Shown here: piece by piece, positions 1-8,044 of the stretch
How the letters are laid out: each line of letters opens with the position of its first letter
Numbering within the stretch: the stretch's first letter is position 1
DNA from: Bacteroidales bacterium
Lineage (GTDB): Bacteria; Bacteroidota; Bacteroidia; Bacteroidales; Muribaculaceae
NCBI GenBank assembly: GCA_029224905.1
Contig: JAQXVL010000194.1
Span: forward strand, 1-42,220
Direction: 5' to 3'
Length of the DNA: 42,220 nucleotides
Notes under the pieces: generated by a model
What the model was told of the DNA's origin: nothing
The model's input: the letters and a program-made list of their open reading frames with translations, nothing else
Database searches by the model: none
Translations under genes and position numbers: made by a program

Positions 1-2358
1 CGTTGGTATAAAAAGATTGCAATCATCTTCGCAACCTTAGTAGTTCTCTTTATTATTTTCCTCGGGCTGGTCGACATGAACTTCCTCTGGCTCTTCGGCA
101 AGTCGCCCTCGCTCCACGCTATCAAGCACCCCAAGCAGTACGAAGCATCGACTATCTACTACGCCGACGGCTCGGTTATGGGACGCCTATATAAGGAAAA
201 CCGCGTTCTCGTGCCTCTCGACTCCATTCCGTCGGTGATGGTCGACGAACTCATCGCTACCGAAGACGAGCGCTTCTATAGCCACTGCGGTATCGACTTC
301 CCGGGCACCGTGGCTGCCATCAAAGACTTCGTTGTCCACGGCGAGGCGCGCGGCGCAAGCACTATCACTCAGCAACTTGTCAAAAATATGTTCAAGACGC
401 GCACCGAGTATTCTACCGGCTTGACGGGCTACATTCCCGGCGTGCGTATGCTCATTATGAAGACCAAGGAGTGGATTACCGCCATCAAACTCGAAATTTT
501 CTTCAGCAAGCAGGAAATCCTCGAGATGTATCTTAACCAAGTGGACTTCGGCAGCAATTCTTACGGCATCAACACTGCCGCTTCGACCTATTTCAACAAG
601 CGGCCTATCGACCTTACCGCCGAAGAATGCGCCGTGCTCGTCGGTATGCTCAAAGCTACCACGACCTACAACCCGCAACTCAACCCGAAAAATTCGTTGC
701 GCCGACGCAATGTCGTGCTCAACAACCTTTACACCCACGGCGGAATCTCGCGCGAGCAACTCGATTCGCTCTGCGAAATTCCTATCCGCCTGCACTTCAA
801 AACGCCCAGCGCCTACTCCGGTCCTGCGCTCTACTTCCGCCAAGCCGTTGCCGACAGCATCGGCAAATGGTGCGAAGACAACGGTTACAACATCTACGGC
901 GACGGGCTCAAAATCTATACAACGCTCGACTCGAAAATGCAAGCCTATGCCGAAGAAGCAGTGCTCAAGCATATGCGACAGGTGCAACGCAACTTCGCTG
1001 CCGACTGGGGCTCGACGAATCCTTGGCAAGACGCTAACCACGTCGAAATCAAAGATTTTATCGAAGACATCGCTCAGCGAACAAGTCGCTACAAGCAACT
1101 CGCCGAGGCGTTCCCATACGACCCCGATTCGGTGAACTACTACATGAATCTGCCGCATCCGGTCAAGGTGTTCGACTACGACACGCCCGACCATGTCAAA
1201 ACCATGACTATGAGCACAATGGACTCCATTCGCTACATGGTGCGCTTTATGCACTGCAGTTTCTTGGCGGTCGAGCCGGCTACCGGCGAAGTCAAGGCGT
1301 GGGTCGGCGACATCGACTTCAATCACTGGAAATACGACAAGGTTGTCGCTCATCGTCAGCCGGGGTCGACCTTCAAACTCATGGTCTACACGGCTGCTAT
1401 GGAGAACGGGCTGAGCCCTTGCGACGAGCGCCTCGACCAATATAAGCAGTACGACGCCTTCGACAGCGACCACAATCCCATCAAGTGGGCGCCGCGCAAC
1501 AGCGACGGCATCTACCGCGGATTCCCCATTTCGCTCCGCACAGCCTTCGCTCGTAGCATCAACACTGTCGCCGTTGCCGTCGCCGACGAACTCGGCAACG
1601 ATGAGGTAATCCGCGTTGCGCGCAACCTCGGCATTACCTCGCCGCTCGACGACACGCCGTCGCTCGCACTCGGCGCTAACGACGTTACGCTCTTCGAAAT
1701 GGTCAATGCGTATTGCACAGTGGTCAACGACGGACTCAGAAACCGCCCGACGCTCGTAACCCGCATCGAAGACCGCAACGGTAAGGTCATCTACGAGCAT
1801 AAGCCCGAAAATTTCAAGGCAATCGACTACGAGTCGGCATTCCTCATGCAGCAAATGCTCATGGCTGGTTTGCGCGAACCCGGCGGCACTTCGCAAGCGC
1901 TCTGGGGATACAACATCCACAACTTCGACACTGACTTCGGCGGAAAGACCGGGACAACTCAAAACAACAGCGACGGCTGGTATATGGGCGTTACGCCTCA
2001 CCTCGTTGCCGGATGCTGGGTCGGCGGCGAATATCGCCAAGTGCACTTCCGCTCGACGCGGCAAGGGCAGGGCAGTCACACGGCGTTGCCCGTATTCGGC
2101 TATTTCATGGAAAAAGTGCTCGCCGACAAGACCCTTGCTCATCGCTATCGCGCGCGTTTCCCGCAGAAGCCGCGGTCGCAGATGTCGCGCACGTGGAATT
2201 GTACGACATTCTTCCCGCCCGATTCTACCGACGTCGATTCAACCGGCGTTGATAGCATCCCCGCAGTCGACATTGTCAATCCCGAGTTGAACCGCGAATC
2301 CCCCAACGACAACTCAACCCTTACCCCCGCCGTCGACCCCGTCCCGGCGGAAGAATAG
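1..2358 (+). CDS. mrcA: Penicillin-binding protein 1A, bifunctional transglycosylase/transpeptidase (5' partial)
   Basis: The frame is open at base 1, so the true start lies upstream. The first codons encode one membrane anchor (IAIIFATLVVLFIIFLG) just before the Met at 76. The GT51 glycosyltransferase domain follows, with EDERFYSHCGID, GASTITQQLVKNMF and the EMYLNQVDFG region. The transpeptidase domain has the three serine-acyltransferase motifs (numbered from Met76): STFK with Ser431, SIN with Ser494, and KTGT with Lys624. The product polymerises lipid II and cross-links peptidoglycan at the outer face of the inner membrane. The C-terminal tail, about 50 residues, is rich in Asp, Pro and Ser and low in complexity. 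Family assignment is firm; the exact class-A paralogue name is inferred. A long opposite-strand frame at 187-2142 is a codon-bias shadow. Confidence 0.95.
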   Translation, partial: RWYKKIAIIFATLVVLFIIFLGLVDMNFLWLFGKSPSLHAIKHPKQYEASTIYYADGSVMGRLYKENRVLVPLDSIPSVMVDELIATEDERFYSHCGIDFPGTVAAIKDFVVHGEARGASTITQQLVKNMFKTRTEYSTGLTGYIPGVRMLIMKTKEWITAIKLEIFFSKQEILEMYLNQVDFGSNSYGINTAASTYFNKRPIDLTAEECAVLVGMLKATTTYNPQLNPKNSLRRRNVVLNNLYTHGGISREQLDSLCEIPIRLHFKTPSAYSGPALYFRQAVADSIGKWCEDNGYNIYGDGLKIYTTLDSKMQAYAEEAVLKHMRQVQRNFAADWGSTNPWQDANHVEIKDFIEDIAQRTSRYKQLAEAFPYDPDSVNYYMNLPHPVKVFDYDTPDHVKTMTMSTMDSIRYMVRFMHCSFLAVEPATGEVKAWVGDIDFNHWKYDKVVAHRQPGSTFKLMVYTAAMENGLSPCDERLDQYKQYDAFDSDHNPIKWAPRNSDGIYRGFPISLRTAFARSINTVAVAVADELGNDEVIRVARNLGITSPLDDTPSLALGANDVTLFEMVNAYCTVVNDGLRNRPTLVTRIEDRNGKVIYEHKPENFKAIDYESAFLMQQMLMAGLREPGGTSQALWGYNIHNFDTDFGGKTGTTQNNSDGWYMGVTPHLVAGCWVGGEYRQVHFRSTRQGQGSHTALPVFGYFMEKVLADKTLAHRYRARFPQKPRSQMSRTWNCTTFFPPDSTDVDSTGVDSIPAVDIVNPELNRESPNDNSTLTPAVDPVPAEE

Positions 2359-2376
2359 CCGCATGAGGTAAGAGAA

Positions 2377-2400
2377 GCGCCTGCGGCGCGGTTATTCGGG
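2377..2400 (+). repeat. Single unit of the short hairpin/GGTTATTCG repeat
   Basis: A hairpin GCGCC-TGC-GGCGC followed by GGTTATTCGG lies 19 bp after the PBP stop codon. It matches the first unit of the tandem arrays elsewhere in the window, and here it abuts copy A of the large multi-hairpin element. It could act on the mRNA 3' end, but there is no U-tract, so it is not a classical terminator. Confidence 0.7.
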
Positions 2401-2411
2401 TAGCACACGTA

Positions 2412-2606
2412 CGCAACCACAACCGACCCTCTACGAGGCTCGAGGTCGGGGGTGGCTTCGCTCCTCACGCTCAGCACTCTCCGAGGCTGACCGTGAGGTT
2501 TACCACGACCGGCGCGTCTCCGACGCTCCCATCCACAGCGTATCTTCGACACGCTGTGGATATCACCTCCGCTCTAATACGCTCCGCACCCATGCCCGGC
2601 CGCGCG
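2412..2606 (-). repeat. Multi-hairpin dispersed element, copy A (truncated)
   Basis: This copy lies in the same orientation as copy D and opposite to copy C. It holds a 36-bp hairpin at 2463-2498 with arms CCTCACG/CGTGAGG, the segment containing GGCGCGTCTCCGACGCTCCC, and a 31-bp hairpin at 2531-2561 with arms ATCCACAGCGT/ACGCTGTGGAT around a TTC loop. The conserved core present in copies C and D is cut off at about 2412, inside its CAACCACAACC end. The gap between the PBP gene and the next gene (2359-2787) is therefore almost wholly repeat DNA. Confidence 0.85.
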
Positions 2607-2630
2607 CATCATCTTCGCAGAGACTATTTA

Positions 2631-2770
2631 GCGCCTTTTGTGAACTCTTTTTGCTCTTTTAGGAACTGTTTTCCCTCTTTTAAGAACCGTTTTCCTTCTT
2701 TTGTGACATCTTTCTGCTCTTTGGTGAACTCTTTTCCCTTTTTGGTGAACTCTTTGGTGAACTCTTTTTG
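2631..2770 (-). repeat. 21-bp (7-codon) degenerate minisatellite downstream of the AAA-4 remnant
   Basis: Read on the minus strand, this stretch is a run of about six units of roughly 21 bp. In one frame they encode variants of KEFTKEG (KEFTKEQ, KDVTKEG, KRFLKEG, KQFLKEQ) up to a TAG at about 2628-2630. The same unit family occurs in frame near the start of the adjacent gene remnant (KEFTKEG-KDVTKER-KEFLKAR). Here it lies after that gene's stop codon and in a different frame, so it is not translated as the same peptide. Confidence 0.75.
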
Positions 2771-2787
2771 GGCTTAAAATGACATTG

Positions 2788-3213
2788 CTATTTATTAGTT
2801 TCAAAAAAACTATTATAATCTTCGTCAATAATTCGCCAAATGCCTACTCTCCGACTACCTTCACGAACAATTAGGTTCATATCTGTGAGACGTTTGATGT
2901 ATTTTAGAACCTGGCGTTTTGACACTCCCATTCGCTCTGCCATTTCTTCTGTAGTAATATTCGGTTTCTCTGAAATATAACGATAAACCTTTCTCCGGGC
3001 TTTAAGGAACTCTTTTCGTTCTTTTGTGACATCTTTTCCCTCTTTTGTGAACTCTTTTAGGGAGTGCTCATAATTCAAATTCCATAGCGTGACATGGAAT
3101 TCTGAGGCATTTGAAGAGAACACCGGAGCGCAATAGTTCGGCGATTGTTCATATCGTTTGTACGCGTTAATAATTTTCTTAATTGTATTATTCTGATTAT
3201 AATTTTTTGATAT
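2788..3213 (-). pseudogene. 3' fragment of an AAA-4/HATPase_c_4-type DNA-binding ATPase gene with winged-helix C terminus
   Basis: The frame is open from an in-frame stop at 3214 to a TAG at 2788; a GTG at 3123 is the only start-like codon for the 111-residue piece. Translated from 3213, the product has IKKIINAYKRY and FHVTLW segments, which resemble the end of the ATP-binding region of AlbA_2/AAA-4 (RecG-C-like) proteins. A Lys/Glu heptad linker (KEFTKEGKDVTKERKEF) follows, then a winged helix (ITTEEMAERMGVSKRQVLKYIK, read as two pieces). Homologues are usually several hundred residues, so the N-terminal ATPase domain is missing. The break coincides with the end of the AT-rich 512-aa gene next door. 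I infer a gene truncated when that segment arrived; the winged helix alone might still be expressed. Confidence 0.65.
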
Positions 3214-4752
3214 TTATATAAGTCCACAATATTTTATCCGTTCTACCCATGTAAGGTAGTCATTGTGCAGAATACGTTGATATTCATACATTCCGGGTAG
3301 ATTTAAATAGATTTTCCCGGATGCCAATTGTTCACGTTTGTTTATCTCGTTAGATGCAAAAAAATCATAAATCTTGTCTATACACTGTCGCCATTTATTC
3401 TTGGGTACAGGAAATAAATAAGTACTTCTTGAATCTATCGTATTTTCGTACGCAAGATAAAGCAGTCGTTCCGTTTTTTTGACCGTGAATATTAATGAAT
3501 ATTCTTTAGAAACATTTCCTACAGAATTACATCTATGCTCTATGCAGCAAACGACTTTATAGTCCTCTAATTGTTTTGCACACAAATAATCGAGGTAGCG
3601 TGACTTGAATTGTTTACAGTATATTTTTGCTTCGTATGACGTCATTTCTTTCCGCTCTGTATTTGTTGAGGCAGTTGTGTTCTTTTTCTTGGAATCGATT
3701 TTCGCAACTTTATGTTCCATTAAAATAATGCATTCGTTTAGGTTTGCCTTATTCAAAACCTTTACGATATCGCCTTTATACGCTTCCACTATTAATGGTG
3801 GCAGAGATTTCAAAAATAATTTATTAATGTCATTAAAAATTAGTCGTGAGTTTTTGTCATCTACGCGATATATTTTTGAATTCCGTTTATTCGGATGGCT
3901 AATCAGATAAAAGCCGTCGAAGAAGTCTACTTTGTCCCATTTTAAAAAGAGAATGCCGGTTAATGGCATACCTTCCGGGAATAGGACTTCCTCGTATGAC
4001 AAACAAAGTTTGGCGTCAAACAATCTTGTTTGATTAATCTGCCGAAAGGACTCAAATAGCTTTTCTATAGCCTTGTGCTTTGAGCCTTCCGGAGCGAACT
4101 GGAGAAAATCAAGTGCCAATTGTTTCTGGTAGTCATTTATGTATGTGGTTTCGTTATAGCTTTTCTTTATATTGTCATTAGTGAGCAAACACTTCTTTTT
4201 ACGAGAGCATTCTTTAAATAATTTGCATTTCTCCTTTTTTTTACACGCCCCAAAATTAAGATAATGCGATACTAAAAATTTTGGATAATCGCTAATCATA
4301 TAGTCTAATAGTAACAGATAAAAGTAACTATAATATGGTTTATCAAGATTCTTGAATGCAAACTTAAAGTAGTCTTCCTTGTTAAGTAATGGCATATAAG
4401 GTTGAAAAATGTTTTCTACATAATTGTAAGTTAGGCCTGACTTTTGAACAAGCTTTTCTATTCTTTGCTTGAATTCCAGGTTGGCGCGTTTGATGGCAAA
4501 TGAGGTATGAGTAATCGCTACCAATGCCCATGTTTTTGCAACTGAGTTATTCAATTTGTTTATTTTACCCAAGATGAAGTCTTTGTCGAAAGAATGAAGA
4601 TAGTGATTGTAAAAATTTACGATAAAGTTGTATTCCTCGTAGCCTATACTATCTCCTGTTTCCATTTCAGCTAAGACTCTATTATCTGGAAGCCGTCTTT
4701 CCAATATGGGACTTTGTGATAATAACCATTTAAAATCATCAAACTGTTTCAT
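3214..4752 (-). CDS. Orphan 512-aa protein with four evenly spaced cysteines, function unknown
   Basis: I do not recognise this family. The protein is rich in Lys, Asn, Tyr and Phe and its gene is far more AT-rich than the window average, pointing to recent transfer. There is no signal peptide and no clear membrane helix. The most distinctive feature is C170-X5-C176-X5-C182-X5-C188 within a very basic stretch, which could bind zinc or an Fe-S cluster. The C-terminal third (from about residue 360, after a Lys/Thr-rich linker SKKKNTTASTNTERKE) looks like a separate domain rich in aromatic residues. The start Met at 4752 is preceded by an AT-rich leader. It sits directly upstream of a truncated AAA-4 gene, in a setting typical of accessory or defence cargo, but that role is only a guess. 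Confidence 0.8.
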   Translation of the reverse strand: MKQFDDFKWLLSQSPILERRLPDNRVLAEMETGDSIGYEEYNFIVNFYNHYLHSFDKDFILGKINKLNNSVAKTWALVAITHTSFAIKRANLEFKQRIEKLVQKSGLTYNYVENIFQPYMPLLNKEDYFKFAFKNLDKPYYSYFYLLLLDYMISDYPKFLVSHYLNFGACKKKEKCKLFKECSRKKKCLLTNDNIKKSYNETTYINDYQKQLALDFLQFAPEGSKHKAIEKLFESFRQINQTRLFDAKLCLSYEEVLFPEGMPLTGILFLKWDKVDFFDGFYLISHPNKRNSKIYRVDDKNSRLIFNDINKLFLKSLPPLIVEAYKGDIVKVLNKANLNECIILMEHKVAKIDSKKKNTTASTNTERKEMTSYEAKIYCKQFKSRYLDYLCAKQLEDYKVVCCIEHRCNSVGNVSKEYSLIFTVKKTERLLYLAYENTIDSRSTYLFPVPKNKWRQCIDKIYDFFASNEINKREQLASGKIYLNLPGMYEYQRILHNDYLTWVERIKYCGLI

Positions 4753-4767
4753 AGTAAAATTCTTGTT

Positions 4768-4899
4768 CTAAGTTTTTTCTAATTTCCGTAATAATCTACC
4801 ATCAATAGAGTGTCGCATAATTCTTTGGCATGGATTTCCTGAATCAATATTCTCTGAATGTAAAATTCCGTATTCAATGTCTCTTGTTGTATGTGATTC
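4768..4899 (-). pseudogene. Possible 43-codon gene scrap upstream of the orphan gene
   Basis: Between stops at 4900-4902 and 4768-4770 the minus strand reads an unbroken protein-like peptide containing RDIEYGILHSENIDSG and RIMRHSIDGRLLRKLEKT. The only ATG is late in the frame (residue 27). The composition matches the AT-rich island. It may be the 3' end of a gene lost when the island was assembled. I cannot name a family, and a chance frame in AT-rich DNA is possible. Confidence 0.25.
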
Positions 4900-5189
4900 T
4901 TATTTTATCAATCTGAGTACTCGATTCTTTGCAGCCATAGCTTACGAAAATACGCCTCGTATCCCCGGGGCATTACTTTTTGCCCAATTTTCGGCTGAAA
5001 GTTACATAAAAATAATGAATGGCTCGCATTAATTTTTCCAAAAAGTGGTTTTCGATTCAAATATCGGCAGAAATTCAGGCGCTTTTTTGCCGATAAGAGG
5101 TGAGAACAGAGAGGAATGTGAAGCCGGCGAAAAAGACTAAATGCTCCGCGATAACCGCTGGCGCTCGCCGCATATAACCTTTTAAACTG
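4900..5189. other. AT-rich intergenic stretch, no gene seen
   Basis: No convincing gene or RNA is visible. It is the outer part of the AT-rich island. Its GC content rises to the window norm by about 5100, just before the hairpin array, so the array marks the island's right boundary. Confidence 0.5.
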
Positions 5190-5252
5190 TTAACCGCGCG
5201 ACAGCGCCGAATAACCGCATCGTAGATGCCGAATAACCGCGCCGAAGGCGCT
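5190..5252 (-). repeat. Short hairpin tandem array (3 hairpins) after the 799-aa gene
   Basis: Hairpins GCGC-GACA-GCGC, GCATC-GTA-GATGC and GCGCC-GAA-GGCGC are separated by CGAATAACC (GGTTATTCG on the minus strand). The array begins about 12 bp after the stop of the 799-aa gene, in the sense orientation of that gene. The three stems differ in sequence but each is perfectly paired. Confidence 0.85.
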
Positions 5253-5263
5253 TCTCTTTCCTC

Positions 5264-7663
5264 TTACTCCACTCTTACTTCGCTTGGGGCGAGGATTGTG
5301 CCGCCGGGGAGTTTGCCTTCGAGGCGGAGGCGGAGGGTGCGCGCGGGGATGCCGGGCAGGCGGTGAAAGAGCGGTGCGCCGACGGTGCCGTTGACGGTTA
5401 GTTGCGACAGAGTCCCGCCGTGGCACGACTTACCGTTTTCGCCGAACACGGTCAGCGTGGCACTCACGTTATTGCCCGCCAAGTGCCAGACTACCGACTC
5501 CGCGCGGTACGGGCGCGGCATCGCCACAGCACGCGTCTGAGCCACCACGTCGTGGCGCGTCGGCGTCTCTCGGTCGGGCGTATAGAGGTAGTTGCCGTCG
5601 CTGAGCAACGCGACGTCGCCTTGACGAACTATCGCCACCGATTTCATCTTCCGCAGAAAGTAGCGATTGTCGGCGCCGACGGTTATTATCGCGTCACCTC
5701 GGTCGACCAGCACTTCGTCGAAGCCGAGCGAATAGCCCACGGCGCGCGCCTCGCCGACGGTTATCCCTATCGCTCGTTCGCTGCTACCGCGCAGTCGCAG
5801 CAGGCTTCCCGCATCGTCGACAAATGCCGCCCCGTCGGCTGTCGCCGCAACCAGTGCCGACGAACGCACACGCCGACGCGAAACGAGTGTTGCGCCGCTG
5901 CAGCCTGTCTTGTCGAACGACAGCAAGTAGACACCGTCGACGGCAAAAAGATACGCCGCGTGTTTGCCCAACAGCCACGACGAGCCGGTGGCTATCGACG
6001 CTACGACGGCTACGACGCCTTTGTTGTACGCCTTGCGGCACGACGTCCATTGCAGCGGGTTTGCGGCGTCGGCGAGCAACAACGTGCACGGCTCACTTCG
6101 GTAAAGTCCCTCGGCGGCGAACGTCAACGCCTCGGCGGTCTGCGTAAGTTCGAAGGTGTCGGTTTTCGCCAAAGCGTATGCCATAGTGCCGTCGGCTGAG
6201 GCTTGCAGCGGCGTGTCGAGGCGATACATCTTGCCATTGACGGTCACGGTTACGACCATTCGCACGGCGCGGCTGTCGGGATAGCACACCACCGGTTGCA
6301 GCGCGAGCGAATAGACGTCACTCGTATACGATTCGACGACGCGCGCCGTGCCGTTGTCCGCGGCCAATTCCACGACAACTTCCACGGCGGCAAATCCCGC
6401 GCTGAGCGTTGCCAAGTTGCACATCGCCGCGTATCGGGGACAGTGCGGCAGGCGCATCACGACGTCACCGGCAAAGCATCGGTTCGACACCGTCGTAAGT
6501 TCGTTCGCACGATGGGGCATCAGCCAGGGCGTATAGCGCACGGCTGTCGGCGTTCCGTCGTTGTCGATGGCGTATGTCCGTTCGGCAAGCGGTCCGCCGG
6601 TGCCGTCGACGACGTTGTCGAGCGTCGTTGTGCCGCCTGCCGACATCGCCTCGAGGTCGCTGATGCTCGCTATTTTGCGCAGTTTGCCGTTTTCCGCCAA
6701 CTTTTTCCAATTGGCTTTAGCTTCCGAATTGTCGATGCTTATTCTTAGAGAATACGCCTCCGCGCCGGTTTGCGCCGACTCGCAGCGATAGGTTGCCGTT
6801 CCGAGTTCGTCGCACGGTTCGCCGGCGTAGATTTCCAGACTTTTCACCAACGAACGCCATTTCCCCAAGCCCGTATCGATTAGCGTAACGGCAACTTTCC
6901 ACGCCTTCAGGCTCAGGCTGAACGCGTCGACGGTGTATGTTCCGGCGCCGTCGTAGGTCACCGCAGCGACGCCGGTCGGTGCTTCGGGTTGTCGCCCTGC
7001 TATCCACGCCTCGGGGAGCCAAATCAGGCTGTCGTCGGTAAGTCGCAGCGCCGCTCTGACCGCCATCGGTCCCGTGCAGCAGCGCGCCTCGCGAGCCTTG
7101 GCACGGAGTCGGCTGACCGCAGTGTTTACCGATTTGTTCATGTCGGTGAGGTCTTGCGGGAGCAGACTGCCCTGCCAGCGACTGTAGTTCTCGCGCAGCG
7201 TGCGTCCGGTAACGATTTCGCTGTAGGTTCGCTCTTCGGCAATGCCGACAGCCAATTGCGGCAGCACGGGCGCCTCGCCATAGAGGTCGTAGCCGTCGCC
7301 GTTGTAGTGCAAAAAGCGCAAACCGCCGTCGGTGACGAGCACGACGTAATCGCCCGTCACGGCAAAGCCTTCAACAGCCATTTCGTCGCCGAAAGTCATT
7401 TCGACAAACGAAAATTCCTCGCCCTCGACGGCATAGCCGAGGAGCATAAGGCGACGCTCGTGCTCGACGAAGTAGTACGTTCGGCTGCCGCGTCGGTCCA
7501 AGCCCAGAAATCGGTCACCCTGCAGCAGGTAGGTAATCATCTCCGGCGCGCCGGCAACCACAATGGCGCCATCGCCCGTCGGACGCGCATTCACAAGTTC
7601 TATTCCTTCATAATTCGAGCCGCTCGAGGCATCCCAATTGATAGTTAGTTGTTTCGTTTTCAT
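5264..7663 (-). CDS. Phage virion-like (neck/tail, propeller-type) 799-aa protein
   Basis: No enzyme motif is visible. The layout resembles beta-rich virion proteins of Bacteroidales phages: an N-terminal GIELVNARPTGDG...GAP segment, strand-turn repeats such as FLHYNGDGYDLYGEAP, and a C-terminal part with NPLQWTSC near residue 538, then AYLFAVDGVYLLS and AAFVDDAGSLLRLRG. The AYLF.VDGVY...VSRR order matches the pattern I associate with such proteins (from memory, not a search). There is no signal peptide or membrane helix, which argues against a secreted host protein. The gene stands alone with its own TATATTTG promoter motif at 7692-7699, and base composition is host-like. It may belong with the equally isolated terminase at 29978-31864. 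A host-borne propeller protein remains the alternative. Confidence 0.55.
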   Translation of the reverse strand: MKTKQLTINWDASSGSNYEGIELVNARPTGDGAIVVAGAPEMITYLLQGDRFLGLDRRGSRTYYFVEHERRLMLLGYAVEGEEFSFVEMTFGDEMAVEGFAVTGDYVVLVTDGGLRFLHYNGDGYDLYGEAPVLPQLAVGIAEERTYSEIVTGRTLRENYSRWQGSLLPQDLTDMNKSVNTAVSRLRAKAREARCCTGPMAVRAALRLTDDSLIWLPEAWIAGRQPEAPTGVAAVTYDGAGTYTVDAFSLSLKAWKVAVTLIDTGLGKWRSLVKSLEIYAGEPCDELGTATYRCESAQTGAEAYSLRISIDNSEAKANWKKLAENGKLRKIASISDLEAMSAGGTTTLDNVVDGTGGPLAERTYAIDNDGTPTAVRYTPWLMPHRANELTTVSNRCFAGDVVMRLPHCPRYAAMCNLATLSAGFAAVEVVVELAADNGTARVVESYTSDVYSLALQPVVCYPDSRAVRMVVTVTVNGKMYRLDTPLQASADGTMAYALAKTDTFELTQTAEALTFAAEGLYRSEPCTLLLADAANPLQWTSCRKAYNKGVVAVVASIATGSSWLLGKHAAYLFAVDGVYLLSFDKTGCSGATLVSRRRVRSSALVAATADGAAFVDDAGSLLRLRGSSERAIGITVGEARAVGYSLGFDEVLVDRGDAIITVGADNRYFLRKMKSVAIVRQGDVALLSDGNYLYTPDRETPTRHDVVAQTRAVAMPRPYRAESVVWHLAGNNVSATLTVFGENGKSCHGGTLSQLTVNGTVGAPLFHRLPGIPARTLRLRLEGKLPGGTILAPSEVRVE

Positions 7664-7691
7664 GGTAGTTTTGTGTGTTTTATCTCCGCCG

Positions 7692-7699
7692 CAAATATA
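7692..7699 (-). promoter_or_regulatory. Bacteroidetes -7 promoter motif for the 799-aa gene
   Basis: On the minus strand this is TATATTTG, a match to TAnnTTTG, 28 bp before the ATG at 7663. It implies the phage-like gene is transcribed from a host-type promoter as a single unit. Confidence 0.5.
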
Positions 7700-7766
7700 C
7701 TACCGCCGCCGCTCGCCGACTTGCGAAATCGACAGAAAATCGGAGCGCTACTCCGCGGTTAGACGT

Positions 7767-7991
7767 CTAATCGGCGGCCGTGCGAGCCGCATACAGCGGC
7801 ACGTTGACCATCCACTCCTGCTCGCGATAGTCCGACATCGACAGTCGAGCGCCATACAGCGATGGATAGCGCGCAATGAAGGCGGACAGGCTTTTCGCCT
7901 TCAGGTTTTCTTCCGCCTTGACCTCTATCGGGATTATCTTATCTCCTTTCTGTATCAAGAAGTCAATCTCGCCGCGGTTTCGTCCAGAAAA
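7767..7991 (-). pseudogene. C-terminal remnant of a second DUF4143 ATPase
   Basis: From about 7991 the minus strand encodes NRGEIDFLIQKGDKIIPIEV then KAEENLKAKSL and WMVNVPLYAARTAAD before a TAG at 7767. This is the conserved C-terminal nuclease-like segment of DUF4143/AAA_14 proteins, with E-D-F and I-P-I-E-V-K. The ATPase half is absent. The coding piece begins directly at a 32-bp direct-repeat block (7981-8044) that abuts the 3' end of the intact DUF4143 gene, so the gene was lost by a deletion ending in the repeats. The fragment has no own start apart from a TTG. Confidence 0.75.
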
Positions 7992-8044
7992 GTGTAGTAT
8001 TTTACACTTTTACGTCCTTAAAAGTGTGGCGATTTGCATCTTTA
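7981..8044 (-). repeat. Two 32-bp direct repeats, operator-like, between DUF4143 copies
   Basis: Units begin with CGTCC at 7981 and 8013. Each holds AAAAGTGT, and the first also contains the palindromic arms AAAAGTGT/ACACTTTT. A third CGTCC-related end (GGACG) lies at 8045. The last codons and the TAA of the intact upstream gene (8042-8044) fall inside the second unit. The layout resembles the 33-bp repeats in front of the intact gene and is probably the leader/operator of the deleted copy. Confidence 0.65.

Noticed and set aside
187..2142. 651-codon open frame on the minus strand across the PBP gene
   Set aside because: It lies entirely opposite a gene with all PBP1A motifs and its translation shows no domain; long antisense frames are common here because of codon bias.
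2628..2828. 66-codon minus-strand frame rich in RVHQ and KR
   Set aside because: It is the 21-bp minisatellite read in a third frame, with no protein-like start or domain.
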